12,154 bases of DNA from an uncultured beta proteobacterium (GCA_903886165.1 CAISLL010000087.1:1-12154); one strand, 5' to 3'; shown: positions 1 through 7,088, counted from the stretch's first letter. The notes: a model not told the origin generated them from the letters alone. Translations and numbers: made by a program.

Positions 1-1536
1 CACAACATGGATGCGGGCCACTACGGTGGGGTCGAGCATGCTGATGACGGATGCAGTCAGTGCCAGCGAGTCAAGCGGCACATTGACCAGTTGCCAGACG
101 TCCGGGAGGTCTTTTTCCCAGGTTAAGACCATGTCCATCAACGCGCCGAGGCGACTGACTGCACGCTGGATCGTCCCGTAGCGCCGCTGCCGCTCAGGCG
201 CAGGCGGGTCGCCCCGGTCATCGTCAAGGGCTTCTAGCACCTGTCTTGCCGAATCGATGAGTGCCATCGGAGTGCGAATCTCATGCGACATCATGCGCAA
301 CAGATTGTCTTGCTCGCTGCGATAGGCCTGCTCCATTGCAAGCTGCCCCTGCGCCAGCGCAGACTGTTTCAGGGCTTCCGCATGGTCGGCCTCAATGCGA
401 CGGTAATGCAGCATGATGGCGAAGTGCAAGAACAAAATATGGGCGATGTTGCTGGCCATGCCGGCGCGGAAGCTCCACTCGCTGAAAGGCAGGATGGCGA
501 GGTTGCCGAGGATGTTGGTGAGGAGGAGAGAGGCATAGAGGAAATAGGCCAAGGCCAGCAGGCGTGCCCAGATTTCACCCGTCTTCCACAGACGCCACAT
601 GGGCCAGGGGACTGTGACCAGTGAAACGATACCAGTCAGCAGGAGGATCATCATGAAGAGCTGGTAGTAGCCGAGCAGCGTGGCTACGAAGGTGACGAGG
701 CTGACGACGATGCCAAACTGACTGAAGCGATACAGGAAGGGGTTATATCGCTTCAATTCAAGAATCATCATGAAGAACAGCCATGCCATGGCGGCCCCCA
801 ACGAAATCAACAGCCCCAAAGCCAAGTTGACCAGCTCAGGCTGTTCGGGCAGGAGAAACTCGGCGGTGAAGCCGTTGGTTGTATGCCACTGCACGGTGTT
901 GATCAGCAGGTAACCAACGTACACCAGAAAGATGGTGCGGCGCGACACAACCCAGTTGGCAGCGTTGAACAGCAGCACAGTGAGGATCAGGCTGAAGTAA
1001 AGGCCGAAGCCGAAGTAGCTGCTGCGTATATGTTGCTCAAAAGCGCGCGGTTGCCACAGTTTGACGATGGCGGCCATGGTGCTGCTGGTTTGCAGGCGGA
1101 TGAATAGCTCGTGATTGCCCGGCTGGAAGTCGAGTTTGAACAGGGTGCCGCGGTAGTCTTCTTCCTTGGCGGACTGAGGCAGACGGTCGCCGGCACGCCG
1201 TTCGTCGATTTGCCCGTCGGGTCGGATATGGAAGAGACGGATGTCGTCGAGGTAGGGCGGTATGACTTCCAGTCAGCGTGCTGCCGGGTGTTCTTGCGCT
1301 ATGGATAAGCGCAACCAAACCGCATCCGGGATGTAACCCAGGCCCAGATTGGCGGCGAGGGGTTTGAACTGGCCCTCGGCATGCGCGGCGCGGGCTTGCT
1401 CCAGGGTGAGTTGCTTGGACTTGTCGCGCAGGACAGTGATCTGCCCCTGGTCAAAGGTGATGACCGGCGGGGTTTCAGCCCGCAGCAGGGGCGACAGCAG
1501 CAGGAGAAACAGCCCGAGCAGCAAGCCGCGCATCAA
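1..1536 (-). pseudogene. 7TMR-DISM sensor histidine kinase, in-frame TGA, 3' end beyond window
   Basis: Membrane-bound two-component sensor kinase, read from 1536 leftwards for 512 codons and leaving the window. Domain order: signal peptide (about 1-20, leucine-rich, ending LLRA), periplasmic 7TMR-DISMED2 domain (about 25-170), seven-helix 7TMR-DISM block (about 173-375), a short helical linker, then HisKA with the H-box SHEIRTP (phospho-acceptor His418). The ATPase domain would lie off the window. Codon 88 (1273-1275) is TGA, and the frame is open on both sides: HPAAR, stop, LEVIPPYLDDI. The DISMED2 family normally has Trp before LEV, so TGG to TGA is the likely change. I translated the remaining codons by hand and found no other stop or frameshift. 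The start is fixed by an ATGA overlap with the upstream barrel gene. The first open segment codes for only 87 residues, so the kinase should be inactive unless the stop is read through or is a sequencing error. The ligand is unknown. Confidence 0.85.
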
Positions 1537-2489
1537 AAGGCCTTCTGGTAGCGCAGCAGAATCTCGCGGCTGGTGTTGAAGCCGTTGTCGATATCGTTAT
1601 CGCGAGCGAATCGCAGAATGACTTGCTGCTGGTCGGGCAGGAACCAGCTCATGCCGGCCATCACACGTTCGTTGTTGGCCGGGTTGTGCTGGTCGACGCC
1701 GCTGATGCGGGTTTCGCCGCCGTGATTGACCTGTCCGCCGACATGCACATGCCAGGCCGGCGTGACGCGCCAGCGCAGGTAGCTTGTGAGTGCATGGCTG
1801 GTGCGTTGTTCAAGTTTGCGCTTGCCTGTGTAGTCGTCGTTGTCGCCATAGAAGGCGATCTCGGGGGAAAGTTCGACAAGGAAGCTTGGGGTGATGTCTT
1901 TCTGCCAGCCGCCGGAGAGGATGAAGCGCCAGCGGCTTTCGCCGGGATTGAGCACCTGCCGGGCATCGTACGCCCCGGTCGGCGCGATCAACATGCCACT
2001 GACACCGAGGTAGTTGGCAGTGGCCTTGTCGTTGATCAGCCAGGCAGTGAGGCCAAGACGCAGGTCGGCCAAGCCTTCGGCTTTTCCGCCCAGGGCGGTG
2101 GCAAGGGGTTCGGGGCTCACCCGCGAGTTTGACCAGGGCAGCACAGCAACGCCGGCCAGGGTGGTATCGCCAACCCGAAAGCCCCGTGCAGCACGCAAAG
2201 CGAGCACGCTGCTGTCAACGCGGCCGTTGAAGGTTTGCTGGCCACCGGCATACGGCCCCTGTAATTCCCGGTCATAGGCATAGGCCGTTAGCGTGGTCTG
2301 GCCCGGTTGCAGGGGAAAGTAGTCGCCGGGCAGGACATCGTTGACGGCAGCGTAGCCTGCTACTGGCATGAGCAGGCATATCAAAGGAATAAGAGCAAAC
2401 ATGGCGCGGATGATATCGTCATCAGTCGGGCGGCTACATGGCTTTGTCCCGATCGAAAAGTCCTTTTTATAAGTGCCGATCACGGTCAT
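1533..2489 (-). CDS. Outer-membrane beta-barrel protein, Phenol_MetA_deg-like
   Basis: Predicted secreted beta-barrel of up to 318 residues. After a hydrophobic signal segment (MFALIPLICLLMPVAGYAA, ending at a likely AxA-type cleavage site) the protein is a series of amphipathic strands rich in Gly, Tyr, Arg and Trp. It ends in an aromatic residue (RYQKAF), typical of outer-membrane barrels. The pattern (LPGDYFPLQPGQ, APTGAYDA, SRWRFILSGGWQKDI, LSPEIAFYGDN) resembles the family named for the meta-cleavage phenol pathway (PF13557), whose transport role is mostly unproven. Two starts are possible. ATG 2489 has an AAAGGT ribosome-binding-like stretch but puts about 29 residues before the signal peptide. 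ATG 2402 starts directly at the signal peptide but has no clear ribosome site. The stop overlaps the start of the sensor kinase (ATGA), which suggests translational coupling. The substrate cannot be told from the sequence. Confidence 0.75.
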   Translation of the reverse strand: MTVIGTYKKDFSIGTKPCSRPTDDDIIRAMFALIPLICLLMPVAGYAAVNDVLPGDYFPLQPGQTTLTAYAYDRELQGPYAGGQQTFNGRVDSSVLALRAARGFRVGDTTLAGVAVLPWSNSRVSPEPLATALGGKAEGLADLRLGLTAWLINDKATANYLGVSGMLIAPTGAYDARQVLNPGESRWRFILSGGWQKDITPSFLVELSPEIAFYGDNDDYTGKRKLEQRTSHALTSYLRWRVTPAWHVHVGGQVNHGGETRISGVDQHNPANNERVMAGMSWFLPDQQQVILRFARDNDIDNGFNTSREILLRYQKAF

Positions 2490-2723
2490 TTTCTACCTTT
2501 ACAGATTGAACGGACTGTGATGGAACAACTGGCTCCAATTTCGGGACCTAGTCAAACGAGGGTGTCCGGTTTGATGGAATATTCACCAGATAGCTGACTG
2601 TCGCTCTGCATAAACCAATGCCCGGTTTGGATGAGTCAGATCGCAAACGGCTACTACCGGTTTGGGTCTCTAGGAGTCGTTCAAATAGAAAAATCCCCGA
2701 TCCCGAAAATCGATCCTTGCGGG
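2490..2723. other. Intergenic stretch between barrel operon and higA-like gene
   Basis: No convincing gene on either strand. It must hold the promoter of the minus-strand barrel-kinase operon, but I could not pick a clear -35/-10 pair. Next to the higA-like stop there is a 6-bp stem (GGTCAG/CTGACC, 2722-2744), and further on a weak CGAT/ATCG stem (2698-2712) followed on the minus strand by a run of five T. Together these could end the toxin-antitoxin transcript, but both stems are weak. Confidence 0.3.
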
Positions 2724-3050
2724 TCAGGCTACCGCTGGCTGACCGAGTTCGGCAAAGTTACTGATTTTGACTGCGCCATCCGGGAAGCGTGCAACGACTT
2801 CCAATTGGCCACCCATGGCTTCAATGTGACTGCGCAAAGTGGATAAATACATGTCGGTTCGTTTTTCCATTTTGGCGATGGATGGCTGCTGAACATGCAG
2901 CACGTCGGCCAACATTTTTTGTGAAAGTCCACGCGCTTGGCGAAGTTCGTTCAAAGGCATTTCAGCCAGCATCACTTGCGCGTTGGCTGCAGAGCGTGCC
3001 TGCGCCTGAGGTGACATGCGAGCGCGAAGCTCACTAAATTTATTAGCCAT
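2724..3050 (-). CDS. HigA-like antitoxin, XRE-family helix-turn-helix
   Basis: Antitoxin and transcriptional autorepressor of a type II module, 108 residues. A helix-turn-helix of the XRE/Cro type lies at about residues 33-65 (LNELRQARGLSQKMLADVLHVQQPSIAKME). The C-terminal part (MGGQLEVVARFPDGAVKI) is the short beta segment usual in HigA proteins paired with Gp49-like toxins. The start ATG at 3050 has a strong AAGGAAGG ribosome site inside the end of the toxin gene, and the two genes overlap by 8 bases. Toxin-first order is the higBA arrangement. It probably binds the ATTCC/GGAAT palindromes upstream of the toxin gene (inference). The family assignment is firm; the symbol is left open because HigA-like names are used loosely. 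Confidence 0.9.
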   Translation of the reverse strand: MANKFSELRARMSPQAQARSAANAQVMLAEMPLNELRQARGLSQKMLADVLHVQQPSIAKMEKRTDMYLSTLRSHIEAMGGQLEVVARFPDGAVKISNFAELGQPAVA

Positions 3051-3408
3051 CGATCAATCCTTCCTTTCGAAGTTGCGCAATATGGTGGTCGTAAAGCTGG
3101 TCGGCTTTGGGGATGTGGATGTCGTACCAGTGATCCTCCCCAGTTTTGTCCCCGCCAATTAGCAAAATTGCCGAGCGACGTGGATCAAACGCGTACAGCG
3201 TGCGTAACGGTTTTCCACCTTGCTGTGTACGAAGTTCTCGCATGTGTTTATGCCTTGAGCCATTGATGCCACTGCTGTGAGGATAGCCAAGCCCAGGTCC
3301 ACGAGCCTCCAAAAGGCGAACGCTCGAATCAAGCGCTTCCTGCTCGTCCTCAGTCAGGTTCGCCCACCAGTCACCAAACTCATCTGTATATTCAACATTC
3401 CAAGTCAT
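3043..3408 (-). CDS. HigB/RelE-like toxin, Gp49 family
   Basis: Probable ribosome-dependent mRNA interferase of the RelE superfamily, phage Gp49-like branch (PF05973), 121 residues from ATG 3408. Family signatures are HMRELRTQ, PLRTLYAFDPRRSAILLIGGDK and the C-terminal AHELR-type tail replaced here by DHHIAQLRKEG. The N-terminal segment TDEFGDWW is also typical. A longer reading from ATG 3429 would add seven residues (ARYIPR and the internal Met). I prefer 3408 because homologues begin close to this Met and because the best promoter's -10 box lies inside the longer reading. The stop overlaps the antitoxin start by 8 bases. This gene and its promoter region are richer in A+T than the flanking housekeeping genes, which fits acquisition by transfer. 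Confidence 0.88.
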   Translation of the reverse strand: MTWNVEYTDEFGDWWANLTEDEQEALDSSVRLLEARGPGLGYPHSSGINGSRHKHMRELRTQQGGKPLRTLYAFDPRRSAILLIGGDKTGEDHWYDIHIPKADQLYDHHIAQLRKEGLIDG

Positions 3409-3414
3409 TCGTGG

Positions 3415-3443
3415 AATATAGCGAGCCAATTACATTCCGTCAA
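3415..3443 (-). promoter_or_regulatory. Sigma-70 type promoter of the higBA-like pair
   Basis: Read on the minus strand: TTGACG (3443-3438), a 17-base spacer, then TATATT (3420-3415). Each box differs from consensus at one position and the spacing is optimal. The -10 box ends only six bases before ATG 3408, so transcription would begin at or next to the start codon. The -35 box sits inside an inverted repeat, as expected for an autoregulated toxin-antitoxin operon. Confidence 0.65.
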
Positions 3444-3449
3444 TGGAAT
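3434..3449. promoter_or_regulatory. Candidate HigA operator (ATTCC-N6-GGAAT)
   Basis: Inverted repeat with arms ATTCC (3434-3438) and GGAAT (3445-3449), covering the -35 box of the toxin promoter. Another ATTCC/GGAAT pair with a wider spacer (3397-3401 and 3413-3417) spans the -10 box and the start codon. A binding role for the antitoxin is inferred from position and symmetry only. Confidence 0.5.
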
Positions 3450-3740
3450 ATTTAAACACTTGGTCAACAAAATCCACTATGGAATTTCCGGAAATCAAAC
3501 GGTCGTCTTCTTGACACGTCCTTAACCGTGCTCAGAACTCGCCCTTTTGGGTCGACTCCTGTGCATCAACTCATTCATAAATCAAAGTGAAGCAAACGTA
3601 TGAGTTGGCATTTCATCGAGCCCCAATCACCACGCCCTTGGTTCAATCCGCTTGAAGCAACCGCAGGCAGGATGCCGAAAGGCACTCAATACGGCATCAC
3701 TCGATGTTAATATTCATGCCTATCAACAGGAAGCGCGACC
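3450..3740. other. Intergenic stretch between the two toxin-antitoxin modules
   Basis: About 290 bases without a convincing gene. It contains a perfect 12-bp palindrome ATTTCCGGAAAT (3484-3495), overlapping a GGAAT half-site at 3481-3485 like those at the higBA-like promoter, so it may be a further operator. The right end, including the AT-rich GTTAATATT (about 3705-3713), must carry the vapBC promoter, but no clean -35/-10 pair was found. A 37-codon reading frame from ATG 3600 to 3713 has no good ribosome site and no recognisable family. Confidence 0.4.
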
Positions 3741-3938
3741 ATGCGAACCACACTTGCGCTGGATGACGATTTATTGGCAAAAGCCACCGCCTTGACGGGT
3801 GTTTCAGAAAAATCTGCGCTGGTTCGTGAGGCGCTTCGGGCCCTGATCCAGCGCGAAAGCGCCAAGCGTCTGGCGCAGTTGGGTGGCACCATGCCAGGGT
3901 TGCAGGATGTGCCCAGGCGGCAGGTGTCAGCCCGGTGA
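3741..3938 (+). CDS. vapB: VapB-type antitoxin, ribbon-helix-helix
   Basis: Antitoxin of a VapBC module, 65 residues. The N-terminal MRTTLALDDDLLAKATALTGV followed by a helix ending ALVREALRALIQ is the ribbon-helix-helix DNA-binding fold of the short VapB (DUF2191-like) family. The C-terminal part (RLAQLGGTMPGLQDV) is the usual toxin-binding tail. ATG 3741 has AGGAAG seven bases upstream. The gene overlaps the following vapC by four bases (GTGA), consistent with coupled translation and with the VapB-VapC complex repressing its own promoter (family knowledge). Confidence 0.93.
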   Translation: MRTTLALDDDLLAKATALTGVSEKSALVREALRALIQRESAKRLAQLGGTMPGLQDVPRRQVSAR

Positions 3939-4306
3939 TTCTGGTTGACACGTCCGTCTGGATAGATCACTGGCGCACCGGTGACGAACGCCTGATGCGC
4001 CTGCTGGAAGCGGGCCAGGTGTTGGTGCATCCGTTCGTGGTGGGCGAACTGAGCTTGGGAAACCTGCTACATCGCCGGCAGGTTCTCACAGCGCTGCAGG
4101 ATTTGCCACAGGCCACGATGGCCACCCACACTGAAATGCTGGGTTTCATTGACCACGCAACACTTGCCGGTAGCGGTATTGGCTACATCGATGCGCACTT
4201 GCTGGCTGCCGTTCGCCTGACGCCGGCATCCCAACTTTGGTCGCGTGACAAGCGTTTGTCCGCGGTTGCTGTCCGGCTGGGTCTTGCCTACGTGGCAGCG
4301 CATTGA
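3935..4306 (+). CDS. vapC: VapC toxin, PIN-domain ribonuclease
   Basis: PIN-domain endoribonuclease, 123 residues, usual size for VapC. The family typically cuts tRNA or rRNA with Mg2+ or Mn2+. The four acidic catalytic positions are visible: Asp5 (ILVDTSVWID), Glu38 (VVGELSLGN), Asp86 (GIGYIDAHLLA) and Asp105 (LWSRDKRL), so the active site appears intact. Translation starts at GTG 3935, overlapping the vapB stop. The gene converges on ribF with 48 bases between their ends, and no strong terminator is seen there. The RNA target cannot be inferred. Confidence 0.95.
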   Translation: MILVDTSVWIDHWRTGDERLMRLLEAGQVLVHPFVVGELSLGNLLHRRQVLTALQDLPQATMATHTEMLGFIDHATLAGSGIGYIDAHLLAAVRLTPASQLWSRDKRLSAVAVRLGLAYVAAH

Positions 4307-4354
4307 CCTGCATGTTGGCGCCCACACCCTGCGTGCGCGACAGGTTGTGAGGAT

Positions 4355-5350
4355 TCAGGTCTGTGCGGTGCCTGGCCAACGGTGGGCATCGAAATAGGCA
4401 CGGGCATCCTGGCAATCTTTTTGAATGCCAGTCGTCAACGCATCCAGGGAGGCGTACTTGAGTTCGTCGTGCAGTTTGTGGAGAAGTTCCACGCGAACAA
4501 TTTTACCGTAGGCACCCTCAAGCCCCAGGTGCGCCGGCCAGTCCAGGCAGTGGGTTTCCAGCAGCACGCGCCCACCGTTCACATCGCGCGGGTCCACCGA
4601 CGGGCGCACACCGAGGTTGGCGACACCGCGCAGAGGCTGTTCGGTCAAGCCATATACCAGCACGGTAAAGATCCCGCTGGCCGCCGGTTTCCAGTGGGCA
4701 AAACGCTGGTTAAGGGTTTTGAAGCCCAGTGTGCGCCCCAGTTTGCGGCCATGCACTACGTGGCCCGAGATACGGTAGGGGTGGCCCAGCAAGCGGGTCG
4801 CATCCGCCATGCGGCCCTCTGCGAGTGCCTCGCGCACCGCTGAACTTGACACCCGCAGACCATGCACCTCGTAGCTGTTCATGCGCGCCACATCAAAACC
4901 CTGTTTCAGGCCGGCGGCGTCTAGCAAGGTGTAGTCACCGGCGCGCCGCTGGCCAAAACGAAAGTCATCGCCCACCAGCACATACCGCGCGCCCAGACCT
5001 TGCAGCAACACCTGATCAATGAAAGCCTGCGGTGACAAATTGGCCAGGTGTTTGTCAAACGGCAAGACCACGGTCTGGTCGACGCCGGTTTGCGCCAGAT
5101 CAATCAGTTTGTCGCGCAGGGTGCCAACACGTGCCGGGGCCAGGTCCGGGTTGTGCGTCAGGCCGGCAAAAAAATCGCGTGGATGGGGTTCGAACGTCAA
5201 GACACAACTGGGCACGCCGCGCTGCTGTGCCTCGCCCTTGAGCAAAGACAGCATGGCCTGGTGGCCACGGTGTACGCCGTCGAAATTGCCAATCGTCAGG
5301 GCGCAGGCAGGGGCAACGCCTGGGTGCTTGAAACCACGGAATATCTTCAT
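4355..5350 (-). CDS. ribF: Bifunctional riboflavin kinase/FAD synthetase
   Basis: Converts riboflavin to FMN and then FMN to FAD using ATP, in the cytoplasm. Length is 331 residues, normal for the family. The N-terminal adenylyltransferase half carries GNFDGVHRGH (21-30, nucleotide-binding), LTFEPHPRDFF (about 51-61), LVGDDFRFG (125-133) and VSSSAVREAL (168-177). The C-terminal flavokinase half starts near residue 190 with the GHVVHGRKLGRTLGF stretch. Here the diagnostic PTAN motif reads KTLN (211-214), which keeps the Thr and Asn that matter for Mg-ATP binding. ATG 5350 is chosen because MKIFRGF is the usual family N-terminus, although no strong ribosome site precedes it. In many proteobacteria ileS and lspA follow ribF. 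Here vapC lies downstream in the opposite direction. Confidence 0.97.
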   Translation of the reverse strand: MKIFRGFKHPGVAPACALTIGNFDGVHRGHQAMLSLLKGEAQQRGVPSCVLTFEPHPRDFFAGLTHNPDLAPARVGTLRDKLIDLAQTGVDQTVVLPFDKHLANLSPQAFIDQVLLQGLGARYVLVGDDFRFGQRRAGDYTLLDAAGLKQGFDVARMNSYEVHGLRVSSSAVREALAEGRMADATRLLGHPYRISGHVVHGRKLGRTLGFKTLNQRFAHWKPAASGIFTVLVYGLTEQPLRGVANLGVRPSVDPRDVNGGRVLLETHCLDWPAHLGLEGAYGKIVRVELLHKLHDELKYASLDALTTGIQKDCQDARAYFDAHRWPGTAQT

Positions 5351-5583
5351 TGATCGTTATTGCTTTGATAGCGTGCTGCGCAGGGGGTAAAAGCGCTTGA
5401 AGTCAATTTGACACATAAAGGGGGTATATTGTGTCGCAGTTGCATGGTTGGCTCAGGGTGCTGGCATTATTCATGCTAACAAAGAAAGCTGAAAACAGCG
5501 CACATTGGCGGCGCAACGATCGGTCTGTCACCCTCACCCGTGAAATGGCTTGATTGGAAAAGCGTCTTTTAAGGAGTCGTGTT
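5351..5583. promoter_or_regulatory. Divergent intergenic region of ribF and the HNH gene
   Basis: The 233 bases between the two divergent starts must hold both promoters. A TTGACA (5408-5413) and a TATATT (5425-5430) are both present on the plus strand, but only 11 bases apart, so they do not form a standard promoter together. An AAGGAG ribosome site (5571-5576) serves the HNH gene. The ribF-proximal part contains a degenerate copy of the ATAGCT repeat listed separately. Confidence 0.4.
5368..5419 (+). repeat. Possible degenerate copy of the ATAGCT interspersed repeat
   Basis: Begins ATAGC-GTGCT-GCGC. It then aligns without gaps over about 28 bases with the copy after purN: TAAAAGCGCTTG followed by TCAATTTGAC, against AATAAGGGCTAT followed by CCTATTTGTC, with roughly two thirds identity by eye. 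The match is weaker than between the other copies, and chance resemblance is possible. Confidence 0.4.
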
Positions 5584-6141
5584 TTGAAAGTCTTGAAGCT
5601 CTCAGCCCAGGGTTTGCCACAGTCCTGGATTTCGCTTGAACAGGCGGTGATTCATTACGCCGCCGGCGAGGTGCGCTGGGAAATGGGCCATGATGTGGCG
5701 GTGTTTCACGGCGGTCACAACGCAGTCACCGGGCGGCAATCCATCATCACGGTGTCAAGCATCATTGGCACCAAAGGGGTGCCCAATATCAACCCTTTTG
5801 ACTTGCGTCCGGGCCTGACCAATAGCAAATTATTTGCCCGTGATCGCAACCTTTGCGCCTACTGCGGCCAGCAGTTTGACGAGCATGATCTGACCCGTGA
5901 ACACATTGTGCCGTTTGCACAAAATGGCATCGACACCTGGATGAATGTGGTCACGGCGTGCCGCCCCTGCAACCACCGCAAAAGCCACCGCACACCCGAG
6001 CAGGCGCACATGCCGCTGCTCTACACACCTTACGTGCCCAGCCTGTGGGAAGACTTCATTTTGCGCAACCGCCGGATTCTGGTTGACCAGATGGAGTTTT
6101 TGATGGCGCATGTGCCCAAGTCGTCGCGGTTGGTGGCGTGA
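5584..6141 (+). CDS. HNH endonuclease family protein
   Basis: Small nuclease-like protein of 185 residues with a zinc-bound HNH (His-Me finger) domain. The start is TTG 5584, which follows AAGGAG (5571-5576) by seven bases and gives the N-terminus MKVLKLSAQGLPQSW. A TTG at 5554 in the same frame has no such site. Metal-binding cysteines form two CxxC pairs (Cys91/Cys94 in LCAYCGQQF, Cys126/Cys129 in CRPCNHRK). The catalytic motif EHIVP (His107), a central Asn121 and Asn130 lie between and after them. The family is widespread and single-copy in betaproteobacterial genomes and is not tied to a restriction system; its role is unknown. The DNA ligase gene follows after 50 bases on the same strand, so co-transcription is possible. 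Confidence 0.9.
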   Translation: MKVLKLSAQGLPQSWISLEQAVIHYAAGEVRWEMGHDVAVFHGGHNAVTGRQSIITVSSIIGTKGVPNINPFDLRPGLTNSKLFARDRNLCAYCGQQFDEHDLTREHIVPFAQNGIDTWMNVVTACRPCNHRKSHRTPEQAHMPLLYTPYVPSLWEDFILRNRRILVDQMEFLMAHVPKSSRLVA

Positions 6142-6191
6142 TTCATGGGTGGTAGTGGGAAGGGTGACAAATAAGAATATCGGGAGAAACA

Positions 6192-7088
6192 ATGACACAG
6201 CCTGAACCTGGGCCGTCGCCCCTTTGTCTGGCCTTGCTGTTGGGTGGCGCTTTTGCGCCGACGCTGGCTTGCGCTGTGGCAGCCGATCCGGCGGTGGTGC
6301 AGGCACCGTCTGCATCAGCACCGGCCCTCATGCACGCCAAACTGTGGCAGGCCGGCGCGGACCCCAGCGCCTACTGGGTGAGCGAAAAGATGGACGGCGT
6401 GCGCGCCTTTTGGGACGGTCACAGCTTGCGTTTTCGCAGCGGACTGCCCATTGCCGCGCCTGATTGGTTCACGGCGGCTTTGCCCAAAATGGCGCTCGAC
6501 GGCGAGTTGTGGCTGGGGCGCGGGCGCTTTGACGAACTCTCCGGCATCGTGCGCCGACAAATGCCGGTGGATGCCGACTGGCGCACCGTCAAGTACATGG
6601 TGTTTGACTTGCCCGGCGCGCCTGGCGCCTTTTCGGAACGGGCGCAGCGCCTCGCGGTGGTGCTGGCCGGCGCGCAGCACGTGTGGCTGCACGCGGTGGC
6701 GCAGCAAAGTTTGGCAAATTCAGCCGCGTTGCAGGCCTTGTTGCTGCGAACCACCCAAGCGGGAGGGGAGGGCCTGATGCTGCACCGCGCCAATGCGCTG
6801 TGGTCGCCCGGGCGCAGTGATGCTCTGCTGAAACTCAAACTGCAACCCGACGACGAAGCCCGCGTGCTGGCCCATTTGCCAGGCAAAGGCCGCCATGCAG
6901 GTCGGATGGGAGCCTTGCTTATGGAAATGCCCGACGGCCAGCGTTTTGCGCTTGGCACAGGTTTTACCGATGCCCAGCGTGCCGATCCGCCGCCCGTGGG
7001 TTCGGTTGTCACCTACCGTTACCGTGACCGGACACCCCGGGGATTGCCCAAATTTGCATCGTTTTTACGGGTGCGTGGCCCCGAGTAG
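6192..7088 (+). CDS. Secreted ATP-dependent DNA ligase, Lig E type
   Basis: Minimal ATP-dependent DNA ligase, 298 residues, sealing nicked DNA by the lysine-adenylate mechanism. Nucleotidyltransferase motifs appear in order: motif I SEKMDGVRAF with adenylated Lys66, motif III LDGELW (102-107), motif IV EGLMLH (193-198) and motif V LLKLKL (212-217). A C-terminal OB fold follows (MGALLMEMPDG to FASFLRVRG), and no extra DNA-binding domain is present, which is the Lig E architecture. Residues about 9-30 (leucine/alanine-rich, ending CAVAADP) form a signal peptide, so the enzyme probably works in the periplasm, where Lig E proteins have been linked to DNA uptake. The n-region has no basic residue, which makes the signal somewhat atypical. 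ATG 6192 has GGGAG five bases upstream. The chromosomal replicative ligase would be the separate NAD-dependent LigA. Confidence 0.92.
   Translation: MTQPEPGPSPLCLALLLGGAFAPTLACAVAADPAVVQAPSASAPALMHAKLWQAGADPSAYWVSEKMDGVRAFWDGHSLRFRSGLPIAAPDWFTAALPKMALDGELWLGRGRFDELSGIVRRQMPVDADWRTVKYMVFDLPGAPGAFSERAQRLAVVLAGAQHVWLHAVAQQSLANSAALQALLLRTTQAGGEGLMLHRANALWSPGRSDALLKLKLQPDDEARVLAHLPGKGRHAGRMGALLMEMPDGQRFALGTGFTDAQRADPPPVGSVVTYRYRDRTPRGLPKFASFLRVRGPE

Noticed and set aside
1273..1275. TGA as a selenocysteine or reassigned codon
   Set aside because: The family expects Trp here, not Cys or Sec, and no SECIS-like hairpin was noticed after the TGA. Other genes in the window end normally at TGA, so a reassigned code is excluded.
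1623..2132. Plus-strand 169-codon reading frame
   Set aside because: Antisense to the beta-barrel gene, with no recognisable domain and no ribosome site; a GC-driven shadow frame.
2722..2744. GGTCAG/CTGACC stem as a firm terminator after the higA-like gene
   Set aside because: Six-base stem with an 11-base loop, overlapping the stop codon and without a directly following T-run; kept only as a weak possibility.
3600..3713. 37-codon frame MSWHFIEPQ... between the toxin-antitoxin modules
   Set aside because: No convincing ribosome site, no family resemblance, and short enough to occur by chance.
5408..5430. TTGACA and TATATT as a promoter for the HNH gene
   Set aside because: Only 11 bases lie between the boxes, far from the 16-18 that sigma-70 needs; each may still be part of another promoter.
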